A stretch of 64,000 nt of DNA from Bacteroidota bacterium (GCA_039821555.1 JBCBNX010000002.1:33444-97443), one strand, 5' to 3'; positions 42,840 to 52,171 are shown, numbered from the stretch's first letter. Notes: a model not told the origin generated them from the sequence alone. Program-made: numbers and translations.

Positions 42840-43838
42840 ATGCTCCTCGTCACCGGCGCCACCGGCTTCCTCGGCGCGACGCTCGTCCATCAACTCGTCA
42901 CAGCAGGCGCGTCCGTCCGCATCCTCCGCCGCACCACCTCGCGCCTCGACCTCCTCGGCGACACGGCCGGTGCCGTCGAGCATGCGATCGGCGACGTGAC
43001 CGACCGCGCCAGCCTGGAAGCGGCGCTAGACGGCATCGACGGCGTCTACCATGCGGCGGCCTACGTTGGCTTCGGCGGGGCAAAGGACGCCGATCAGTTG
43101 CACCGCGTCAACGTCCGAGGCACCGCGCACGTCGCCGATGCGGCGCGCGTGGCGGACGTCGGGCGGCTCGTCCACGTGTCGAGCATCGCCGCGCTGGGGC
43201 GCTCGGAGGCACACGCCGGGCCCGGGGGAACACCCATCGACGAGACCGCGACGTGGACACCCTCGAAGCTCAACACGGCCTACGCCGAGAGTAAGTACCT
43301 CGCCGAACTCGAAGTGCAGCGCGCCATCGCCGAAGGGCTCGACGCGGTGCTGGTCAACCCAGCGGTGATCTTCGGCCCCGGCCGGCCGGGCGAGAACACG
43401 ATGCAGATCGTCGAGCAGGTGCGCGACCGCAAGCTGCCCGCGGTGCCATCGGGCGGGACGTGCGTCGTCGATGTCGAGGATGTGGCCAGCGGTATGCGGC
43501 GAGCGATGGCCGACGGCGCGACCGGCGAGCGCTACATCTTCGGCGGCGAGAACCTGTCGTGGCGCGCCCTCATCGACACGCTTGCGGCGGCGCTCGGCGT
43601 GCCTGCACCGAAGCGCACCCTGCCGCCTCGCCTCGCGCTCGCGGCGGCGACCTTGATGGAGGCCGGATCGTTCGTCACGCGGCGGCACAGTAACATCACG
43701 CGCGAGTCGGTGCGTATGGCCTCGCGGTCGTTCCGCTACAGCAATGCCAAGGCCCGCGCCGACCTCGGCTGCACCTTCCGCCCCTTCGCCGCCACCGCCG
43801 CACGCATCGCCTCAGTGGTCGCCAGTCCTGGGGCCTAG
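42840..43838 (+). CDS. NAD(P)-dependent epimerase/dehydratase (extended SDR)
   Basis: Rossmann-fold oxidoreductase similar to dihydroflavonol-4-reductase-like and 3-beta-HSD-like bacterial SDRs. The nucleotide motif is LVTGATGFLGATLV at residues 3-16. VHVSSIAALG carries the active-site Ser, and YAESKYLAE the Tyr-x-x-x-Lys. Length 332. Substrate unknown, possibly a sterol-like, isoprenoid or sugar compound. A second, different SDR follows after a heptamer repeat tract and is probably co-transcribed. Confidence 0.88.
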   Translation: MLLVTGATGFLGATLVHQLVTAGASVRILRRTTSRLDLLGDTAGAVEHAIGDVTDRASLEAALDGIDGVYHAAAYVGFGGAKDADQLHRVNVRGTAHVADAARVADVGRLVHVSSIAALGRSEAHAGPGGTPIDETATWTPSKLNTAYAESKYLAELEVQRAIAEGLDAVLVNPAVIFGPGRPGENTMQIVEQVRDRKLPAVPSGGTCVVDVEDVASGMRRAMADGATGERYIFGGENLSWRALIDTLAAALGVPAPKRTLPPRLALAAATLMEAGSFVTRRHSNITRESVRMASRSFRYSNAKARADLGCTFRPFAATAARIASVVASPGA

Positions 43839-43844
43839 GCCCTG

Positions 43845-43893
43845 CGACCCTCGACCTGCGACCCTCGACCTGCGACCCCCGACCTGCGACTCC
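43845..43893 (+). repeat. CGACCCT/CGACCTG heptamer tract, seven units
   Basis: Seven head-to-tail heptamers, mostly alternating CGACCCT and CGACCTG, end four bases before the ATG at 43898. They therefore occupy the place of the ribosome binding site of the next gene. This is the longest tract of this family in the window. Confidence 0.9.
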
Positions 43894-43897
43894 GACC

Positions 43898-44818
43898 ATG
43901 CGTCTTCTCCTCACCGGCGGCACCGGCTTCGTCGGCACCTACGTCTCCGAAGCGCTGCTCGACGCGGGCCACACGCTGCGCTGCCTCGTCCGCGGCTCAG
44001 GGGACAGGCTCGACGTGTACGGACGGGACGGCGTCGAGATTGTCCAGGGCGACATCCTGAAGCCCGACACGCTCGGCTCGGCCATGGCGGGGTGCGACGG
44101 CGTCGTCCACCTCGTCGGCATCATCGAAGAGCGCCCAGCGCGCGGCATCACCTTCGAGCGAATCCACCACGAGGGCACCGCGAACATGGTCGCGGCAGCC
44201 AGGACGGCTGGCGTCGAGCGGTTCGTGCACATGAGCGCCAACGGGGCCGCGCCGGACGGCGTCTCGGCCTACCAGACCTCGAAGTGGGCGGGCGAGGAGG
44301 CCGTCCGGGCGGCGGGCTTCGGCCATGTCGTCATCTTCCGCCCATCGGTGATCTTCGGCGACCCCGGGCGGGGGCGTCCCGAGTTCTGCTCGCAGCTCTG
44401 GCGCGACCTCGTGAAGCCCTTTCCGATCCTCCCGATCCTCGGCGACGGGCAGTACGAGTTGCAGCCGATCCACGTCACCGAGGTCGCGGCGGCCTTCGCG
44501 CAGGCCGTCACGCTCGAAGCGGCGCATGGGCAGGCCTACTGCGTCGCCGGGACCGAGCGCGTCACCTTCGACGAGGCCGTAGACCGCATCGCGCGAGGTG
44601 CGGGCATCGAGCCGAAGCCGAAGCTGCACCAGCCGTTGTGGCTGGCGCGGCTGGCCGTCAACACCGCTGGGCGCGCGGGGCTGCTGCCGATCTCGCCTGC
44701 GCAGTTCGCCATGCTGATCGCGGGCAACACCTGCGCCGCCGACCGCCTGAGGGCTGACTTCGAGACGGTGGAACGCCCCTTCACGCCGGATTCGCTGGCC
44801 TACCTGCGTGGCAGCTGA
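43898..44818 (+). CDS. NDUFA9-like NAD(P)-binding SDR
   Basis: Atypical SDR resembling complex I NDUFA9-like and NmrA-like proteins, 306 residues. It has LLLTGGTGFVGTYV at 3-16, VERFVHMSANGA, the YQTSKWAGEE variant of Tyr-x-x-x-Lys, and FRPSVIFGDPGRG. Known relatives bind NAD(P)H and often affect membrane quinone or electron-transfer enzymes; the specific role here is unknown. A heptamer repeat array lies immediately upstream, so translation initiation has no Shine-Dalgarno sequence. Confidence 0.85.
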   Translation: MRLLLTGGTGFVGTYVSEALLDAGHTLRCLVRGSGDRLDVYGRDGVEIVQGDILKPDTLGSAMAGCDGVVHLVGIIEERPARGITFERIHHEGTANMVAAARTAGVERFVHMSANGAAPDGVSAYQTSKWAGEEAVRAAGFGHVVIFRPSVIFGDPGRGRPEFCSQLWRDLVKPFPILPILGDGQYELQPIHVTEVAAAFAQAVTLEAAHGQAYCVAGTERVTFDEAVDRIARGAGIEPKPKLHQPLWLARLAVNTAGRAGLLPISPAQFAMLIAGNTCAADRLRADFETVERPFTPDSLAYLRGS

Positions 44819-44964
44819 GGCTCCGGCTGGTCCGGCCTTAGATTTGCGGGCGCTGGCCCAGCCGCCGAGTCCGCTCCAGATTCCGCCAGCGTCCCCCCGC
44901 TTTTTGCCCGCCGCGTTCTCGCCCGGTGCCCTTCGTTCGTCGCGTCCGCACACCGCCCCGCTCG

Positions 44965-45684
44965 ATGCCCTCCTCTTCTGTTCGCCCCGACGGCTCTCCG
45001 GCGTTGAGCCGCCGCCGCTTCCTCCAGTTCGGTGGCGTCGCCCTGACCGCTGGCGCCCTCGCCGCGTGCGACTCCGACGACCCCAGCGTCGACCTCGACG
45101 ATGAGGCCGTCGTGTTCGACTTCGCGGACGACTTCGGCGTGCTCAACTTCGCCTACGCGATCGAGCAGCTCCAGGCCGCCTTCTACACCACCGTCGTCTC
45201 AGCGCCACCGCGCGAGGCTGCCGAGACGGAGGTGGAGACGCTCGCGGCCATCCGGGATCACGAGATCGCCCACCGCGACTTCTTCCGCGGCGCCATCACC
45301 ACGGCGGGCAGCACGCCCATCCCCGCGCTGCGCCTCGACCTGCGGACGGTCGACTTCACCAGCTTGGCCTCGATCCTAGCCACCGCGCGGGTGCTCGAAG
45401 ACCTCAGCGTGGCCGCCTACAACGGCGCAGGCCTCCTGCTGCAGGACCCCGACCTGCTGCTGATCGCGGGCAAAATCGTCTCCGTCGAGGCCCGGCACGC
45501 GACGGTCATCCGCGACCTCCTCGCCAACGACACGGCCTTCGCCGTGGGCGCCGAGGCCAACCCCGCCACACAGGCCGTCGACCCCGCGACGGGCTTCGAT
45601 GCGAGCCTCAGCGTAGCCGCCGTGCTGGAGGCCGCGGCCCCGTTCTTCATCGCCGACCTCTCCGCCGTCAACCTCTCCAGCTAG
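44965..45684 (+). CDS. Tat-exported ferritin-like domain protein
   Basis: Four-helix di-iron-type protein of the Ferritin_2 family (desiccation-related group), about 239 residues. A twin-arginine signal (SRRRFLQFGGVALTAG) with a Cys after ALAA could also make it a lipoprotein. Candidate metal ligands are in AIEQLQAAFY, DHEIAHRDFF, LEDLSVAAY and SVEARHATVI, the E-ExxH-E-ExxH pattern. A paralogue follows after four bases. Expected outside the cytoplasm; function uncertain, perhaps iron or oxidant handling. Confidence 0.87.
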   Translation: MPSSSVRPDGSPALSRRRFLQFGGVALTAGALAACDSDDPSVDLDDEAVVFDFADDFGVLNFAYAIEQLQAAFYTTVVSAPPREAAETEVETLAAIRDHEIAHRDFFRGAITTAGSTPIPALRLDLRTVDFTSLASILATARVLEDLSVAAYNGAGLLLQDPDLLLIAGKIVSVEARHATVIRDLLANDTAFAVGAEANPATQAVDPATGFDASLSVAAVLEAAAPFFIADLSAVNLSS

Positions 45685-45688
45685 CCCG

Positions 45689-46516
45689 ATGCCTACGTCT
45701 TCCGACTCCCTCCTCGGCCTGCTCGACGAGGACCACCTGCAGGCGCTGTCTGACGCGGTGGTAGACCGTCGCCGCGCGCTCGCGCAGGCAGGGCGGCTTG
45801 GCGCGAAAGCGCTCGTGGCGTCCGTGCCGCTCGCGCTGGCGTCCGTCGCGCGCCCGGTCTTCGGGCAGGCGATGCCGCCGACGGTCACCGAGGTGCTCAA
45901 CTTCGCCCTGGTGCTGGAGCGCCTCGAAGCAGAGTTCTACCGCCTCACCAACGCCGCTGGCGTCGTCCCCTCGACCCGCGAGGCGGCGTTCGAGGCCATC
46001 GCCGCGCACGAGGCGGCGCACGTCCGCTTCCTAGAGGGCGTGCTGGGCAGCGACGCCGACCCGGCCCCGACGTTCGACTTCACCGCCCAGGGCCGCTTCG
46101 ACCCGTTCAACCCCAACGATCCGCGCGTGAACCCGACCTACCTCGTGCTCGCGCAGGTCTTCGAGGACACCGGCGTGCGGGCGTACAAGGGCCAGGTCGC
46201 CAACCTGTTCAGCACCGACGTGCTCGGGGCGGCGCTGCAGATTCACTCCGTGGAGGCACGACACGCCGCCTTCATCCGTACGCTGCTCGGCTCCGAGGCC
46301 TGGATCGCTGGCAATACGAACACCACGGAGATCCCCGACTTCGACCCGGTGTACGCGCGCGAGCAGAACGTGCGCCAGGACGTGCGCTCGCTCCAGCTGC
46401 GCCTCGACGTGCCGGACCTCACGAGCGTCTCGCGCAGCGCGGTCGAGGCGGCCTTCGACGAGCCGCTGACGATGGACGAGGTGCAGGCCATCCTCGCGCC
46501 GTTCATCGTCGGCTAG
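45689..46516 (+). CDS. Second ferritin-like domain protein
   Basis: Paralogue of the preceding gene, 275 residues, with the same ligand pattern: VLERLEAEFY, AHEAAHVRFL, VFEDTGVRAY, SVEARHAAFI. The N-terminus carries RRRALAQAGRLGAKALVASV, a twin-arginine-like signal preceded by an unusual 26-residue extension (LLGLLDEDHLQALSDAVV). Four bases separate it from the first gene, so the pair is an operon and the products may form a heteromer. Extra loops after the second helix (FDFTAQGRFDPFNPNDP) are not in the first copy. Confidence 0.87.
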   Translation: MPTSSDSLLGLLDEDHLQALSDAVVDRRRALAQAGRLGAKALVASVPLALASVARPVFGQAMPPTVTEVLNFALVLERLEAEFYRLTNAAGVVPSTREAAFEAIAAHEAAHVRFLEGVLGSDADPAPTFDFTAQGRFDPFNPNDPRVNPTYLVLAQVFEDTGVRAYKGQVANLFSTDVLGAALQIHSVEARHAAFIRTLLGSEAWIAGNTNTTEIPDFDPVYAREQNVRQDVRSLQLRLDVPDLTSVSRSAVEAAFDEPLTMDEVQAILAPFIVG

Positions 46517-46617
46517 GTCCGCGCCGTAGATCGAGGGTAGCTGGCCCACCAGGGAGGCAAAGACTGCGAGGGTTCCGGCGTAGATTCGGGCGCTCATCTC
46601 ACCTCGCCCCTCGCCTC

Positions 46618-49200
46618 ATGCTACGCCGCCTCCTCGCGTTCGCTGTCCTCGCCGTTCTCGTTGCCCTTGTGCCCGCAGCGGCGCAGCCCGTCCCGCTGAC
46701 GGTGCCGTTCACCGCGCCAGGCACGACTGGCTACGACCCCGCGGTCCCCACACCGGAGCAGGTGCTCGGCCACGCGATCGGCGAGCGCCACACGCGGCCC
46801 GCCGACGTGGTGCGCTATGTCGAGGCCGTCGCGGCGGCGTCGGACCGGGTGAGCGCCCTCGTCTTTGGGCAGACCTACGAGGGGCGGCGGCTCGTCATCG
46901 CGCACGTGGGCCGGCCGGATCGCATCGCCGACCTCGCGAGCGTGCAGGCGGCCAACCGGCGGCTCTCGGACGATCCCGGCTCGGTCTCCGACGCCGACCT
47001 CGACGCGCTGCCCGTGGTGGCGTACATGGGCTACGGCGTCCACGGCAACGAGGCCAGCGCCACCGAGGCAGGGCTGCTGCTGCTCTACCACCTCGCCGCC
47101 GGGCAAGGCCCCGCCGTCGACGCCGTTCTCGACGACGCGCTCGTGCTCATCGACCCGATGCTCAACCCCGACGGGCGCGACCGCTTCACCGACTGGGTCA
47201 ACAGCCAGCGCGGCGGCGTCGCCACGCGCGACCTCCAGGACCGCGAGCACAACGAGCCGTGGCCCAACGGGCGCACCAACCACTACCTCTTCGACCTCAA
47301 CCGCGACTGGCTCCCGCTGCAGCACGTCGAGTCGCGCGCGCGGATGGACCTCTGGCACGGCTGGCGCCCGCAGCTCTCGACCGACTACCACGAGATGGGC
47401 CGCAACGCGACCTACTTCTTCCAGCCGGGCGTCCCGTCGCGCACGAACCCCAACACGCCGCCGCTCAACCAGGAGCTCACCCGGCGCATCGGCGAGTTCC
47501 ACGCCCGCGCGCTCGACCGCATCGGGCAGCTGTACTACGCCGAGGAGTCGTTCGACGACTACTACTACGGCAAGGGCTCGACCTACCCCGACGTGAACGG
47601 GGCCGTCGGCATCCTCTTCGAGCAGGCGTCGAGTCGCGCGCTGAAGACGGAGTCCGTGAACGGCCCGCTCGACTACGGAACGACGGTGCGCAACCAGTTT
47701 GCCACGAGCCTCTCGTCGCTGGAGGCCGCCGTGACGATGCGGACGGACCTGCTGCGCCACCAGCGCGACTTCTACGCCGGTGCCGACGCCTTCGCCGGCG
47801 ACGCCGACGTGCAGGGCTACGTCGTGGCGACCGAGCCGTATCCGACCCGCGCAGCGGCGCTCCAGGAGGTCTTGCAGCAGCACCGCATCCGCGTGCACGA
47901 CCTCGCGCAGCCGGTGACGGTCGATGGTGTGCGCTTTGAGCCCGGCGAGGCCTTCGTGGTGCCCGTCGCGCAGCCGCAGGCGCGGCTCGTCAAGGCCGTC
48001 ATGGAGCGCGTGAGCACGTTCCCCGACTCGATCTTCTACGACGTCTCGACGTGGACGCTGCCGCTCGCCTTCGGCGTGCCGCACGGCGAGGTGCCCGAGG
48101 TGACCGCGCGCGTGCTCGGCGGAGAGCGACCCCGGACAGCCTTCCCTGCCGGACGCCTGACGGGAGGCAGCGCCGCCTACGCCTACGCGATTCCGTGGGG
48201 CCGTGCGCTCGCGCCGCGGGCGCTAGGCCGGCTCCAGCAGGCAGGCGTCCGCGTGCGCCTCGCGACGGCACCGTTCACGGCCGATGTGTCGACGGGCATC
48301 GAGGGCGGCACGCGCCGTGAGCGCTTCGACCGAGGTACGCTCATCGTGCCCGTGGACCAGGCCGACATCGACGGGCTGAGCGTGATCCGGCTCGTGCAGC
48401 AGGCCGTGGCGGAGGACGGCGTGGACGCCTACGCGCTCCCGACGGGGCTCACACCCGAGGGCCCCGACCTCGGCGGCCCCAGCGTGCCTGTGCTCGACGC
48501 GCCAGCGATCGGCCTCTTCGCGGGGCCAGGCACCTCCGTCTACCGCGTCGGCGAGGTGTGGCACCTACTCTCGGAGCGCTACCGCCTCCCCGTCTCGCTC
48601 CTCGACGCCGAGGACGCCGCCCGCCTCGACCTCGACGACTACGACGTGCTCGTGCTCTCGGGCTTCATCTTCGCGTGGGGCGAGGCCGAGCGCGACGCGG
48701 TGGCGTCGTGGGTACGCCGCGGCGGGACGCTCGTCACGATCGGGCGCGGCATGGTGACCGCCGCCCAGGCCGACTGGCTCGACGCGACCGTCACCGAGGC
48801 CGACGACGACTCGACCGTGGTGCCCTACGAGCAGCGCGACCGGCAGCGCGGCGCGCAGGCGCTCGGCGGCAGCATCTTCGCCGTGGACCTCGACCCGACA
48901 CACCCGCTCGCCTACGGCTACGGCTCCGAGATCGCCCTCTTCAAGCAGGGCGCGTTCTTCCTCGCCGCCGACTCGTCCAACGCCGAAGCCGTCGTCGGGC
49001 AGTACCTGGGCGAGCCGCGCCTGAGCGGCTACGTCTCCGCGCAGAACCTCGACGCGCTGCGCAGCGGGGCTGCCGTCGTGGCCAACCGCATGGGCCGCGG
49101 CCGCGTGATCGGCATTGACGGCGCGCCGAGCTTCCGCGCTTTCTGGTGGGGCACGCAGGGGCTCGTCGCCAACGCCGTATTCTTCGGTCAGACGTTCTGA
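46618..49200 (+). CDS. Secreted M14-family zinc carboxypeptidase
   Basis: Large peptidase of 860 residues with a signal peptide (about 1-22). The M14 domain spans about 60-400. Zinc ligands are His142 and Glu145 in GVHGNEAS and His258 in STDYHEMG; a likely catalytic Glu is in GILFEQASS (about 342). The remaining 450 residues include a region near 650-750 resembling a flavodoxin/GATase-like fold (YDVLVLSGFIFAWG, RRGGTLVTIGRG). This two-part layout is common in Bacteroidota M14 proteins. No T9SS tail is present. Confidence 0.9.
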   Translation: MLRRLLAFAVLAVLVALVPAAAQPVPLTVPFTAPGTTGYDPAVPTPEQVLGHAIGERHTRPADVVRYVEAVAAASDRVSALVFGQTYEGRRLVIAHVGRPDRIADLASVQAANRRLSDDPGSVSDADLDALPVVAYMGYGVHGNEASATEAGLLLLYHLAAGQGPAVDAVLDDALVLIDPMLNPDGRDRFTDWVNSQRGGVATRDLQDREHNEPWPNGRTNHYLFDLNRDWLPLQHVESRARMDLWHGWRPQLSTDYHEMGRNATYFFQPGVPSRTNPNTPPLNQELTRRIGEFHARALDRIGQLYYAEESFDDYYYGKGSTYPDVNGAVGILFEQASSRALKTESVNGPLDYGTTVRNQFATSLSSLEAAVTMRTDLLRHQRDFYAGADAFAGDADVQGYVVATEPYPTRAAALQEVLQQHRIRVHDLAQPVTVDGVRFEPGEAFVVPVAQPQARLVKAVMERVSTFPDSIFYDVSTWTLPLAFGVPHGEVPEVTARVLGGERPRTAFPAGRLTGGSAAYAYAIPWGRALAPRALGRLQQAGVRVRLATAPFTADVSTGIEGGTRRERFDRGTLIVPVDQADIDGLSVIRLVQQAVAEDGVDAYALPTGLTPEGPDLGGPSVPVLDAPAIGLFAGPGTSVYRVGEVWHLLSERYRLPVSLLDAEDAARLDLDDYDVLVLSGFIFAWGEAERDAVASWVRRGGTLVTIGRGMVTAAQADWLDATVTEADDDSTVVPYEQRDRQRGAQALGGSIFAVDLDPTHPLAYGYGSEIALFKQGAFFLAADSSNAEAVVGQYLGEPRLSGYVSAQNLDALRSGAAVVANRMGRGRVIGIDGAPSFRAFWWGTQGLVANAVFFGQTF

Positions 49201-49268
49201 TTCTGAATCAGAACGGCACCGCTCCCCCCGTTCGGGTTGACGGTCGCTACGCTCCCAGATCAATCCAA

Positions 49269-49339
49269 ACTGTCCCCCTCACGAATGAGGGGAGGGGGAC
49301 AGTCTCACGACCCTTCATGGGGAGTGAGACAGGGGGAGG
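49269..49339 (+). repeat. Palindromic dispersed element, copy C (half element)
   Basis: CTGTCCCCCTCA, a 4-base loop and TGAGGGG...GGGGGACAG, followed by TCTCAC...GTGAGA and CAGGGGGAGGC. It is the same family and orientation as 171-237, with a short insertion in the right arm. It lies in the 183-bp gap between the M14 peptidase and the mscS-like gene. Confidence 0.85.
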
Positions 49340-49383
49340 CGAGCAGGGCTCTGCCCGCCTTCCGCACACCAGCGCCGCACGAC

Positions 49384-50337
49384 ATGGAAGCAGTCGCCTC
49401 CTGGTTGATGGACCAGCTGAGCCTCGACTCGATGCAGAGCACGACGGTGGTCAAGCTCCTGCAGACCGTCGCCATTCTGATCGGGCTCAACGTGGCGCGG
49501 TGGCTGACGCTGCGGGTCGTCTTCCGGCAGACCGAGGACGTGCGCGTGCGCTACACTTGGCGCAAGGGCATCGGCTACGTCTCGGCCCTCCTCGGCGCGC
49601 TGATGCTCGCCTACGTCTGGTTTGGGCTGTTCGACAACCTCGGTACGTTCCTGGGGCTGCTCTCGGCAGGCATCGCCATCGCCCTTCAGGACCTGCTCAT
49701 CAGCTTCGCCGGGTGGGTGTTCATCCTCTGGCGCCACCCGTTCCACACCGGCGACCGCATCCGCGTCGGCGAGCACATGGGCGATGTCATCGACGTGCGC
49801 ATGTTTCAGTTCACGCTCCTCGAAACGGGCACCAAGGGCGGCTCGGGGCAGTCCACGGGGCGCATCATTCACCTCCCCAACAGCAGCGTCTTCCGCCAGC
49901 CGATCATCAACGAGACCGCAGGCTTTCCCTACGTGTGGAACGAGGTGCCCGTCGTGGTGACGTTCGAGAGCGACTGGCGCGCGGCGAAGGAGATCCTCGT
50001 CGAGATCGCCCAGGCGCACGCGACGCACCTCTCCGAGGACGCCGAGCGCAAGGTGAAGGCCGCGGCGCGGGAGTACCTCATCTTCTACGCCAAGCTCACG
50101 CCGACCGTCTACACGACCGTGACTGACTTCGGTGTGCAACTCACGCTGCGCTACATCGAGGCGCCGCGCCGGGTGCGGGGCAGCGAGCAGGCCATCTGGG
50201 AGGCCCTCCTCGACGCCCTCGCCGCGCGGGACGACATCGACCTCGCCTACCCCACCTACCGCACCTACTTCAACGCGACGGAGGGCAAGCCAGGGGCCCG
50301 CGTGGACCTACCGGGGCTGGGGCCAAGCGACGGATAA
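49384..50337 (+). CDS. MscS-family mechanosensitive ion channel
   Basis: Small-conductance mechanosensitive channel-like inner-membrane protein of about 317 residues. Three hydrophobic segments precede the pore-lining helix (LLSAGIAIALQDLLISFAGW). The beta domain follows (FHTGDRIRVGEHMGDVIDV, HLPNSSVFRQPIIN) and then the cytoplasmic alpha/beta end. I start at the ATG giving MEAVASWLMDQLSL. The frame is open upstream through a palindromic repeat but that part looks non-coding. Confidence 0.88.
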   Translation: MEAVASWLMDQLSLDSMQSTTVVKLLQTVAILIGLNVARWLTLRVVFRQTEDVRVRYTWRKGIGYVSALLGALMLAYVWFGLFDNLGTFLGLLSAGIAIALQDLLISFAGWVFILWRHPFHTGDRIRVGEHMGDVIDVRMFQFTLLETGTKGGSGQSTGRIIHLPNSSVFRQPIINETAGFPYVWNEVPVVVTFESDWRAAKEILVEIAQAHATHLSEDAERKVKAAAREYLIFYAKLTPTVYTTVTDFGVQLTLRYIEAPRRVRGSEQAIWEALLDALAARDDIDLAYPTYRTYFNATEGKPGARVDLPGLGPSDG

Positions 50338-50608
50338 GAAGCGCACGTCGACGCGGTGCGAAGGGACGAGACCACCTCGGTCCGCGCTGAGGAGGCCACG
50401 CGGGCGTAAGGGAGCCCGGCGTCTCCTCCAAGCTCAGCGGGATGAATCCCAATCTGGACACGCGGCCCCGGAAACGTTCTGCCAGGCGCAATACGTCAGG
50501 GAGGCCATCCGCCAGCATTACCAAGTCGAGTCGCAAATCGATATCGGCTGAGACGGGAAGCAGGCTTGCCGCGGGCCGCGGACTCTAGCCAACACCCTGC
50601 TCTCTCTT

Positions 50609-51136
50609 ATGCCGCAAACCCTTGCTGCCCTTCTCGCCATCCTCGTACTCTCGCTCTACGCCCTCGGACAGCACCGCTCCGAGGCGGAGCTGGAGCGCGG
50701 CGCCATCAGTGGCCAGCTGGAGTTGACCGTCGCCGAGGTGGCGCGGGAGATCCTGACGGAAGCGTCGCAGCACGCGTTCGACGAGGCCGACCTCGCCCGC
50801 GATGAGCTGCGCTTCGACACGCGCGGCCTCTCCACCGTGCTCGGCCCCGAAGCGGGCGAGAGCACGAGGGCCGACTTCGACGACGTGGACGACTTCGACG
50901 GCTACACCGCCCTCGTCTCGCGGCAGCGCAACGGGCAGCCCCTCGACGTGCGGGTCCGCGTGACGGTGCGGTATGTCCAGCCCGACGCGCCCAGTACGGT
51001 TTCTGCCAACCCGACGCTCGCCAAGGAGGTCGAGGTTACAGTCACCGATACGCTACCGGCGCAAGCAGGGCGCCCGCCCGTCGGCGTGACGCTCAACACC
51101 TTCGTGACGCCCTCGTGGCAGACGATCCACGGCTGA
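50609..51136 (+). CDS. Pilin-like envelope protein 1 (minor pilin candidate)
   Basis: A 175-residue protein with an N-terminal hydrophobic helix (about 3-20) that continues into an amphipathic helix (ELERGAISGQLELTVAEVAR), then a beta-rich domain ending TLNTFVTPSWQTIHG. This resembles the shape of type IV pilin-like proteins but lacks a prepilin peptidase site (G followed by hydrophobic residues with Glu at +5). First of three same-strand genes of similar design, 46 bp from the next. Family not recognised; role inferred from shape and neighbours. Confidence 0.65.
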   Translation: MPQTLAALLAILVLSLYALGQHRSEAELERGAISGQLELTVAEVAREILTEASQHAFDEADLARDELRFDTRGLSTVLGPEAGESTRADFDDVDDFDGYTALVSRQRNGQPLDVRVRVTVRYVQPDAPSTVSANPTLAKEVEVTVTDTLPAQAGRPPVGVTLNTFVTPSWQTIHG

Positions 51137-51181
51137 GCTCGTCCCCTGGTCTCCCGCGCTCGACTCTTTCCCTTTTGCCCG

Positions 51182-52126
51182 ATGGCGTTTCTCCTCGACA
51201 ACCTCACCTCGATCCTCGTCGGCGCGACGCTGCTCGTGGCCTTTGTGTTCGTGCAGCAGCGTTCGAGCCAACGCGCCACCGACGTGGCCGTGAACCAGAT
51301 CACGCAGCAGCGCACGCTGGCCTTCATGGATGTGCTCGAACGCGACATCGAGAACATGCGCACCGAGCGGCAGGCCGTAGCATCGCTCGGGAGCTACACG
51401 CACCGCCTCGAAGCGGCGGGTGGCCAGACCACCCGCTACAGCTTCCCCACGCTGGCCAACCCTAGCCTCGGTGCCGCGTCGCCCACGGTGCTGGTGAGCT
51501 ATGCCGTGACGGAGTTGCCTGACAGCGTCCGCGTCGGCGACCAAGCCTACCCGATGCTCCGCGTGCAGCGCTTCGAAAACGGCGTGGCGCTCGGCGGCAG
51601 CTCCGAGCCCATCGTCGGCTTCGAGGTCGAGGCCTTCGAGCGGGGCAGCACGGCCGGTCGGCAGACGGCGGGCGTGCTGAGCGACCTGGACCGCGTGCGG
51701 GTCGAGGTGACGACGGCGCTCAGCGCTGCGGAGCGCCGCGCCGGGGACCAGGCCAACACCTCGCAGACCAACGCCATGCGGCACGGCTATGTCTTCCGGC
51801 CACGCAACCTCTCCGTCGCGGAGAACGGCCGTGGCGTGATGCCTGCGGCGCCCACCACCTTTCCTCCGGAGCCGCCGCCACCCCCCACACCGCCGCCGCC
51901 CCCACCGCCTTCGCCGCCGCCGGCAGCGCCCCCGCCGGCCTCGCCGTCGTCGCCACCCCCGTCTCAGCCGCCTGCGAATCCCGGCGGCGACAGCGGGAGC
52001 CCCAGCAGCGGCGGGGGGAGCGGCGGGAGCAGTTCGTCCCCATCGCCCTCTACGCCGCCGCCTTCCCAGCCACGACCGCACCAGCCTGCTCCACCGCCGC
52101 CACCGCCGCCACCGCCGGTCATCTAG
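51182..52126 (+). CDS. Pilin-like envelope protein 2 with long proline-rich tail (PilW-like candidate)
   Basis: A 314-residue protein. The N-terminal hydrophobic helix (about 6-25) leads into a long helix containing QQRTLAFMDVLERDIENMRT, which resembles PilW-type minor pilins. A beta domain runs to about 210. From residue 221 to the end the sequence is a proline-rich, then Gly/Ser-rich, then proline-rich tail of over 90 residues with runs of up to nine prolines. Such tails are extended and may span the wall or bind a partner. No canonical prepilin cleavage site. Middle gene of the cluster. Confidence 0.7.
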   Translation: MAFLLDNLTSILVGATLLVAFVFVQQRSSQRATDVAVNQITQQRTLAFMDVLERDIENMRTERQAVASLGSYTHRLEAAGGQTTRYSFPTLANPSLGAASPTVLVSYAVTELPDSVRVGDQAYPMLRVQRFENGVALGGSSEPIVGFEVEAFERGSTAGRQTAGVLSDLDRVRVEVTTALSAAERRAGDQANTSQTNAMRHGYVFRPRNLSVAENGRGVMPAAPTTFPPEPPPPPTPPPPPPPSPPPAAPPPASPSSPPPSQPPANPGGDSGSPSSGGGSGGSSSSPSPSTPPPSQPRPHQPAPPPPPPPPPVI

Positions 52127-52171
52127 CCTGATGGCTCCCTCGCACTGCCTCCGTTCCGCTTCTGAATCTCC

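Noticed and set aside
50338..50608. Small ORFs between mscS and the pilin-like cluster (for example from 50442)
   Set aside because: Short, strongly basic, without ribosome binding site or conserved look; treated as intergenic.
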